A DNA stretch of 24,732 nt from assembly GCA_023433615.1 (NCBI GenBank), contig JAEZCJ010000039.1:1-24732 (forward strand). Reading direction: 5' to 3'. A model generated the notes under the pieces. The model searched no databases. It worked only from the letters and a program-made list of their open reading frames with translations, and had not been told where the DNA came from. Shown here piece by piece: positions 20,775 to 24,732 of this stretch (position 1 is its first letter; every line of letters starts with the position of its first letter). A program made the position numbers and the translations under genes. Source of the DNA: Bacillota bacterium. Lineage in GTDB: Bacteria > Bacillota > Bacilli > Paenibacillales > Paenibacillaceae.

Positions 20775-22057
20775 GCTTGCGCCTCCTTCTCGTCACGCAG
20801 GAAATAGATCGTATCCAGACTTACTTGGCCGGCTACCTGCTTGATGTCATCCTTCGTGACGCGGTTTACTTCATCCAAGAGCTGCAGGGCTTCGCGGGTT
20901 CTGCCGGACAGAATCGCGTTGAAGTCGAAGCCGATCATCTCGGCAGCCGAATCTTGGATCTCGCGCAGATGGTTGGCGATCATCGCCTTCGTCTGGGACA
21001 TTTCCAGTTCGCCGATTTCGCCCTTCTGCATCGACTCCAGCTGTTCCTTGATGATTGCGACTGCGCGCTCGTAGTTCTGGATCTCGATGCCGGACTGAAT
21101 CGTCAGGATGCCTTTATGCCCGTCATATCGCGAAGCGGCATAATAGGCTAGACTTGCCTTCTCACGGACGTTAATGAACAGCTTGGAATGCGGGTAACCG
21201 CCCAGGATGCCGTTATACATCAGCGCGGCAGGATAGGCATCGTCCGCATAGCCGACGGCTGACCGAAGTCCCATGTTCAGCTTGCCTTGCCCCACGTCCA
21301 TCTTCTCGACGACCGTCTTCGGCTCGCGGGCTGCAGGCCGGTTCTCAGAGGCTGCATAGCTCGCAGGTTCCCCGGCGGGGAGCTTGAAGCTAGCTGCGAC
21401 TAGTTCGCTGACCTGGCTAAGTGACGTGTCTCCCGCTACGTAGAGATCGAAGGAAGCCTGGCCGAGCCATCGGCTGTAATGCTCATAGAGCGATGCAGGC
21501 GTTATGGCGTCGAGATCGGAGATGCGTCCCAATGCATGCAGACGGTACGGCTCGTCGGCGCACATCTCTTCCAGGCAGCGCTCGGCCGCGTAACGGATCT
21601 TGTCGTTCACGATCGCTTCCAGACGCTTGCGCAGCGTGATGGATTCCGCGCGCGCGTATTTATCCAAGAAGACACCGTTCTCCGTCGCAGGCGCCGTCAG
21701 CACCTCGCCCAATAATCGCAGCGCGTCCTCGAGCAGCGATTGCTTCGCGGAGACGAATTGATCGTGGATGACATCCATTCGGAAGCTGACGATCTGGGCA
21801 TCGCCGCGCTTCATGACATCGAAGCCGAAGCCGGCGCCGTACATATCGTCCAGCCGCTCGCGGAACGCCCGCGTCTCCGGCGTGGATGCCGTTCCCCTGC
21901 GCAGCACGAATGGCACCAGCGCGGTCTGAGTAACCGTGTCCTCGCTCAGCGGCACTCCTGCATATAAAGCAATGGCGTAGGTCTTGAAGCGCTTCGTTGG
22001 AAGCACGTGAAGCCGCAGCCGGCCGATCTGGCCGCGTTCGAATTGGCTGTCGTTCAA
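20771..22057 (-). CDS. ymfF: M16-like peptidase partner subunit, inactive site (YmfF)
   Basis: A 428-aa M16-fold protein. Where the active subunit has HxxEH, this one reads VPFVLRRG, so it should not bind zinc and probably acts as the partner half of a clamshell dimer with YmfH. The start is taken as TTG at 22057: AAAGGGG lies 9 nt before it, and the predicted transcription start (about 22095) gives a normal leader of about 38 nt. The ATG at 22087 has no ribosome-binding site and would leave a leader of about 8 nt. First gene of the unit with ymfH and ymfI; the ends overlap, indicating coupled translation. Confidence 0.9.
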   Translation of the reverse strand: MNDSQFERGQIGRLRLHVLPTKRFKTYAIALYAGVPLSEDTVTQTALVPFVLRRGTASTPETRAFRERLDDMYGAGFGFDVMKRGDAQIVSFRMDVIHDQFVSAKQSLLEDALRLLGEVLTAPATENGVFLDKYARAESITLRKRLEAIVNDKIRYAAERCLEEMCADEPYRLHALGRISDLDAITPASLYEHYSRWLGQASFDLYVAGDTSLSQVSELVAASFKLPAGEPASYAASENRPAAREPKTVVEKMDVGQGKLNMGLRSAVGYADDAYPAALMYNGILGGYPHSKLFINVREKASLAYYAASRYDGHKGILTIQSGIEIQNYERAVAIIKEQLESMQKGEIGELEMSQTKAMIANHLREIQDSAAEMIGFDFNAILSGRTREALQLLDEVNRVTKDDIKQVAGQVSLDTIYFLRDEKEAQA

Positions 22058-22101
22058 TCCGTTCAACCCCTTTCCATAATCCCCCATGCGATCTCGCTAC
22101 C

Positions 22102-22131
22102 ATTCTAACTGATTCGAAAAGGAAGAAGCAA
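22102..22131 (-). promoter_or_regulatory. Sigma-A promoter of ymfF-ymfH-ymfI
   Basis: The minus strand reads TTGCTT (22126-22131, four of six), an 18-bp spacer, then TAGAAT (22102-22107, five of six). The -35 lies inside the right arm of the hairpin that follows sleB. Confidence 0.6.
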
Positions 22132-22205
22132 CCGAAGGCGAGCACTGCCGAGCTAGCCAATCGTCTTGCCGGCTAGACGGCTTGCTGCAGCCAGGTTGCT
22201 TCTTC
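22118..22205 (-). terminator. Large stem-loop after sleB, probable terminator
   Basis: A perfect 12-bp closing stem (22122-22133 with 22194-22205) encloses 60 nt that can form further hairpins, such as CTAGCC/GGCTAG and CGTCT/AGACG. The minus strand then reads CTTTTCG. It begins 14 nt after the sleB stop. The branched interior is larger than a normal terminator; a structured RNA is the other reading. Confidence 0.6.
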
Positions 22206-22218
22206 TGCTCTCACAGGC

Positions 22219-23022
22219 TCACATGCAGAAAATATGCTTGCCGATCGTCTTCACTTGCGGACGCGACCAGATCCATTTGGACGTCGCCGTCACCGGATTG
22301 AAATAGTAGATGCACCCGCCGGACGGATCCCAGCCGTTCAGCGCATCCTGTACGGCCCGCTTGGCATTCTCGTTCGGCGTCAACCAGATCTGGCCGTCCG
22401 CGACGGCCGTGAAGGCACCCGGCTGAAAGATGACGCCCGATGCCGTATTCGGAAAGCTCGGCGATTTGACGCGATTGAGGATAACGGCCGCAACCGCGAC
22501 TTGCCCCTCATACGGCTCGCCTCGCGCCTCTCCGTACACCGCATTCGCCATGATTTTCAGATCGTTGGCCGTCAACCCCAGATTGCTCGTCTTCGCAAGT
22601 CCGGTACCGCCGCCTTTGTTGTTACCGCCCTGCGGAGCTTTGTTGCCCGCTCCGCCAGTATTGCCGGTGTTCGCCTGCGGCAAGTCCGCAGCCGTCGGAC
22701 GCCAATCTTTGGTCGCTTCCCATAGCTTGACCTTCGTCTTGCCGGCGACGATGCCGTCCGATTTCAAGCCGAACTTCCATTGAAACCAGGTTACGGCATT
22801 TCTCGTCTTCGGGCCGAAGTCGCCGTCCACCTTGCCGTCATAGTAACCTAGATATTTTAATCTTCCTTGAAGCTCGACCACATCCTTACCCGAAGAACCC
22901 AGCGTTAATGTCGCGTTGCTGAACGTTGCGCTCGATAATCCGGTGCCCATGTGCTGCAGCGTGAATGCGCCGAACAACAGACATACGATAACCGTCGTCG
23001 CGAGTAGAAGTCTTGTTCTCAT
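22219..23022 (-). CDS. sleB: Spore cortex-lytic enzyme SleB-type cell wall hydrolase
   Basis: A 267-aa exported hydrolase. It has an N-terminal signal/anchor (about residues 4-25), a peptidoglycan-binding domain (about 42-102, with LGSSGKDVVELQGRLKYLG), a Gly/Asn-rich linker (about 115-145), and the SleB-type lytic domain (about 152-267) with YGEARGEP carrying the catalytic Glu and the motif GGCIYYFNP. SleB is a lytic transglycosylase that degrades muramic-delta-lactam cortex during germination. The start ATG at 23022 has only a distant GAGAGG, so translation initiation may be weak. A near-perfect sigma-G promoter lies upstream. No ypeB partner gene follows, unlike the sleB-ypeB pair of B. 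subtilis. Length and domains fit SleB; CwlJ lacks the binding domain. Confidence 0.9.
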   Translation of the reverse strand: MRTRLLLATTVIVCLLFGAFTLQHMGTGLSSATFSNATLTLGSSGKDVVELQGRLKYLGYYDGKVDGDFGPKTRNAVTWFQWKFGLKSDGIVAGKTKVKLWEATKDWRPTAADLPQANTGNTGGAGNKAPQGGNNKGGGTGLAKTSNLGLTANDLKIMANAVYGEARGEPYEGQVAVAAVILNRVKSPSFPNTASGVIFQPGAFTAVADGQIWLTPNENAKRAVQDALNGWDPSGGCIYYFNPVTATSKWIWSRPQVKTIGKHIFCM

Positions 23023-23079
23023 GCTTATCGATTCAGCCTCTCTATCGCATAGTGATACGCCTGACTGGGCGATTGTCTC

Positions 23080-23110
23080 TAGTATGCGAAGGCCATTGGC
23101 ATCATATGCA
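23080..23110 (-). promoter_or_regulatory. Sigma-G promoter of sleB
   Basis: The minus strand reads TGCATA (23105-23110), an 18-bp spacer, then CATACTA (23080-23086). This fits the sigma-G forespore consensus (TGmATA and CATAmTA) almost perfectly, and sleB is a known sigma-G gene in B. subtilis. The predicted leader is about 50 nt. Confidence 0.8.
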
Positions 23111-23114
23111 CGAA

Positions 23115-23137
23115 TAACGCCTCCCCGAAGGGAGGCG
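23115..23137 (-). terminator. Probable terminator of spoIIIE
   Basis: A perfect 8-bp GC-rich stem (23118-23125 with 23130-23137) and a 4-nt loop lie 5 nt after the stop codon. The following bases on the minus strand are TTATTC, a weak T-tract, so termination may be partial. Confidence 0.65.
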
Positions 23138-23142
23138 CTAAG

Positions 23143-24732
23143 TCAGGAGCTGATCTTATTGTTCGCTTGATGCTGTTCGATCGACATAAGCACTTCCCGC
23201 GGCTTGCTGCCCTCATAAGGGCCGACGACGCCGCGCGCTTCCATCTGATCAATTAATCTTGCCGCTCGCGTATAACCGATGCGCATCCTCCGCTGCAGCA
23301 GCGAGACGGATGCCTGCTTCGCTTCGAGGATGATCGTAACCGCTTGATCGAACAGCTCGTCCAGATGATCGTTCTCGTCCGCCGGCGTATCCTCGATCTC
23401 CGGCACGAGATCCTCTTTGTATTCAGCCTGCGCCTGTTCGCGCGCGAAATTGACGACCGTCTCGACCTCTTGATCCGACAAGAATGCGCCTTGCACGCGA
23501 ATCGGCTTGGACATGCCGACGGGCAGGAAGAGCATGTCGCCCCGGCCTAGCAGCTTCTCGGCTCCGACCATGTCGAGGATCGTGCGCGAATCGACCTGCG
23601 AGGATACGCCGAAAGCGATTCGCGACGGGATGTTCGCCTTGATGACGCCCGTGATGACATCGACCGAAGGCCGCTGCGTCGCGATGATCAAGTGAATGCC
23701 CGCGGCCCGCGCCATTTGGGCAAGACGGGTAATCGCGTCCTCTACGTCATTGGCCGCGACCATCATCAGGTCGGCTAGCTCGTCCACGATGACGACGATA
23801 TAAGGGAGCAGTGCCGCAGGGTTATCCTTCTGCAGCGTGTTATAGCCTTCGATATTGCGCGTCCCTGACTTCGAGAACAGCTCGTAGCGCTTCTCCATCT
23901 CGACGACGATCTTCTTGAGCGCAAGCGACGCGCGCCTCGGATCGGTCACGACAGGAGCCAGCAGATGCGGGATGCCGTTATAGACGTTCAATTCGACCAT
24001 CTTCGGGTCGATCATCATGAACTTGACCTCGTCAGGCGCCGCCTTATACAGAATGCTGGTAATGATCCCGTTAATGCATACCGATTTGCCCGAGCCTGTC
24101 GCCCCGGCCACGAGCAGATGGGGCATGCGGGCCAGGTTGCCGACGATCGGCTGGCCGGAGATGTCCCGTCCGAAGGCGATCGACAGCTTCGATGGCGCTT
24201 GCTGGAATGCCGGCGTCTCCATCACCTCTCGCATCGTGACCATAGACACCTCGGTATTCGGCACTTCGATGCCGATCGCCGACTTGCCTGGGATCGGCGC
24301 TTCCATGCGAATGTCTTTGGCCGCGAGCGCCAGCGCGATATCATCCGTTAAGCTGACGATTCGGCTGACCTTCACGCCTGTTGCCGGCTGTACCTCGTAA
24401 CGCGTAACCGCCGGACCGCGCACGACATCGAGCACGGTCGCCTTGACGCCGAAGCTCTCCAGCGTCGCTTCGAGCTTCCGCTTGGCCTCGGAAGAATCGG
24501 CCGGACCGGACTTGCCGCCCTGAGGCTTGGCTAGCAGGCTGAACGGTGGAAGCAGGTACGGCCTGGACGGCTTCGGCTCGGCCGAGGCGCTGTCTTCGGC
24601 AGTTCCGGCAACAGTCATGGCCGCTCCGCCGGCAACCGAAGCAGACGCAGGGGCTCGCTCCACCTCTTCCAGCTCAAGCTCGACCTGCTGCATGTCATCC
24701 ACCGGCGCCAATGCTTCCGGCCAATCCTGACG
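23143..24732 (-). CDS. spoIIIE: DNA translocase SpoIIIE/FtsK, C-terminal part (5' end outside window)
   Basis: The last 529 residues of a SpoIIIE/FtsK translocase. The frame stays open to the right edge, so the N-terminal membrane helices lie outside the window. Visible parts are a linker rich in Ala/Glu/Pro, the alpha domain, then the RecA-like motor with Walker A GATGSGKS and the Walker B segment IVVIVDELADLM, and TIIATQRPSVDVITG. The gamma winged-helix domain follows at the C-terminus (SLLQRRMRIGYTRAARLIDQ), which reads polar DNA sequences. In spore formers this protein pumps the chromosome into the forespore. The neighbouring ymfF-ymfM block supports spoIIIE rather than a second FtsK paralogue (SftA type), but the family alone cannot separate them. 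Confidence 0.93.
   Translation of the reverse strand, partial: RQDWPEALAPVDDMQQVELELEEVERAPASASVAGGAAMTVAGTAEDSASAEPKPSRPYLLPPFSLLAKPQGGKSGPADSSEAKRKLEATLESFGVKATVLDVVRGPAVTRYEVQPATGVKVSRIVSLTDDIALALAAKDIRMEAPIPGKSAIGIEVPNTEVSMVTMREVMETPAFQQAPSKLSIAFGRDISGQPIVGNLARMPHLLVAGATGSGKSVCINGIITSILYKAAPDEVKFMMIDPKMVELNVYNGIPHLLAPVVTDPRRASLALKKIVVEMEKRYELFSKSGTRNIEGYNTLQKDNPAALLPYIVVIVDELADLMMVAANDVEDAITRLAQMARAAGIHLIIATQRPSVDVITGVIKANIPSRIAFGVSSQVDSRTILDMVGAEKLLGRGDMLFLPVGMSKPIRVQGAFLSDQEVETVVNFAREQAQAEYKEDLVPEIEDTPADENDHLDELFDQAVTIILEAKQASVSLLQRRMRIGYTRAARLIDQMEARGVVGPYEGSKPREVLMSIEQHQANNKISS

Noticed and set aside
1..24732. CRISPR array, tRNA, rRNA, phage or toxin-antitoxin genes.
   Set aside because: No regular repeat-spacer pattern, tRNA-like cloverleaf with conserved arms, or matching proteins were seen on either strand.

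Overview
The window looks like a housekeeping stretch of chromosome from a GC-rich, endospore-forming Firmicute, most likely in the Paenibacillaceae (Paenibacillus or Cohnella type). This rests on the gene order, which follows the Bacillus subtilis spoIIIE-ymfF-ymfH-ymfI-ymfJ-ymfK-ymfM-pgsA-cinA-recA-rny-ymdB-spoVS-miaB-ymcA block. It also rests on sporulation genes (spoIIIE, sleB, spoVS) and on protein sequences that read as close relatives of Bacillus/Paenibacillus proteins. All 24 genes I can support lie on the minus strand, so transcription runs from the right edge to the left edge. I see no tRNA, rRNA, CRISPR array, IS transposase, phage gene or broken gene.

Layout from right to left (direction of transcription): the C-terminal part of the DNA translocase SpoIIIE/FtsK (5' end outside the window); the germination hydrolase sleB behind a near-perfect sigma-G promoter; an overlapping operon of two M16 peptidase-like proteins and an SDR reductase (ymfF-ymfH-ymfI); ymfJ (DUF3243); ymfK (ACT/P-loop) and a RodZ-like protein (ymfM); a 56-aa two-helix membrane protein; yajQ; rimO-pgsA (overlapping); cinA; a 384-base gene-free gap; recA with an SOS box; recX; rny; ymdB; spoVS behind a sigma-H-like promoter; an M19 dipeptidase; korA-korB; a PduL-type phosphotransacylase; and miaB-ricA (ymcA).

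Themes: (1) RNA turnover and modification: RNase Y, its partner protein RicA, and two radical-SAM methylthiotransferases, MiaB (tRNA) and RimO (ribosomal protein S12). (2) SOS and recombination: RecA, RecX and CinA. (3) Sporulation and germination: SpoIIIE, SleB, SpoVS. (4) Acyl-CoA energy metabolism: KorAB makes acyl-CoA and reduced ferredoxin, and the neighbouring PduL can turn acyl-CoA into acyl phosphate.

The unusual material is between the genes. The most interesting items are: a tiny transcription unit (strong promoter plus intrinsic terminator, about 45 nt) and a 145-bp element with terminal inverted repeats, both in the gap upstream of recA; an in-frame duplicated 3' tail of ymfI; a CRP/FNR-type box near position -42 of a putative pduL promoter; a pair of inverted-repeat structures between korB and pduL; and intrinsic terminators pressed against the ribosome-binding sites of recX and ymdB (and, less tightly, cinA), which implies expression by read-through. 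I did not find a clearly new multi-gene system; the proteins are conserved core functions.
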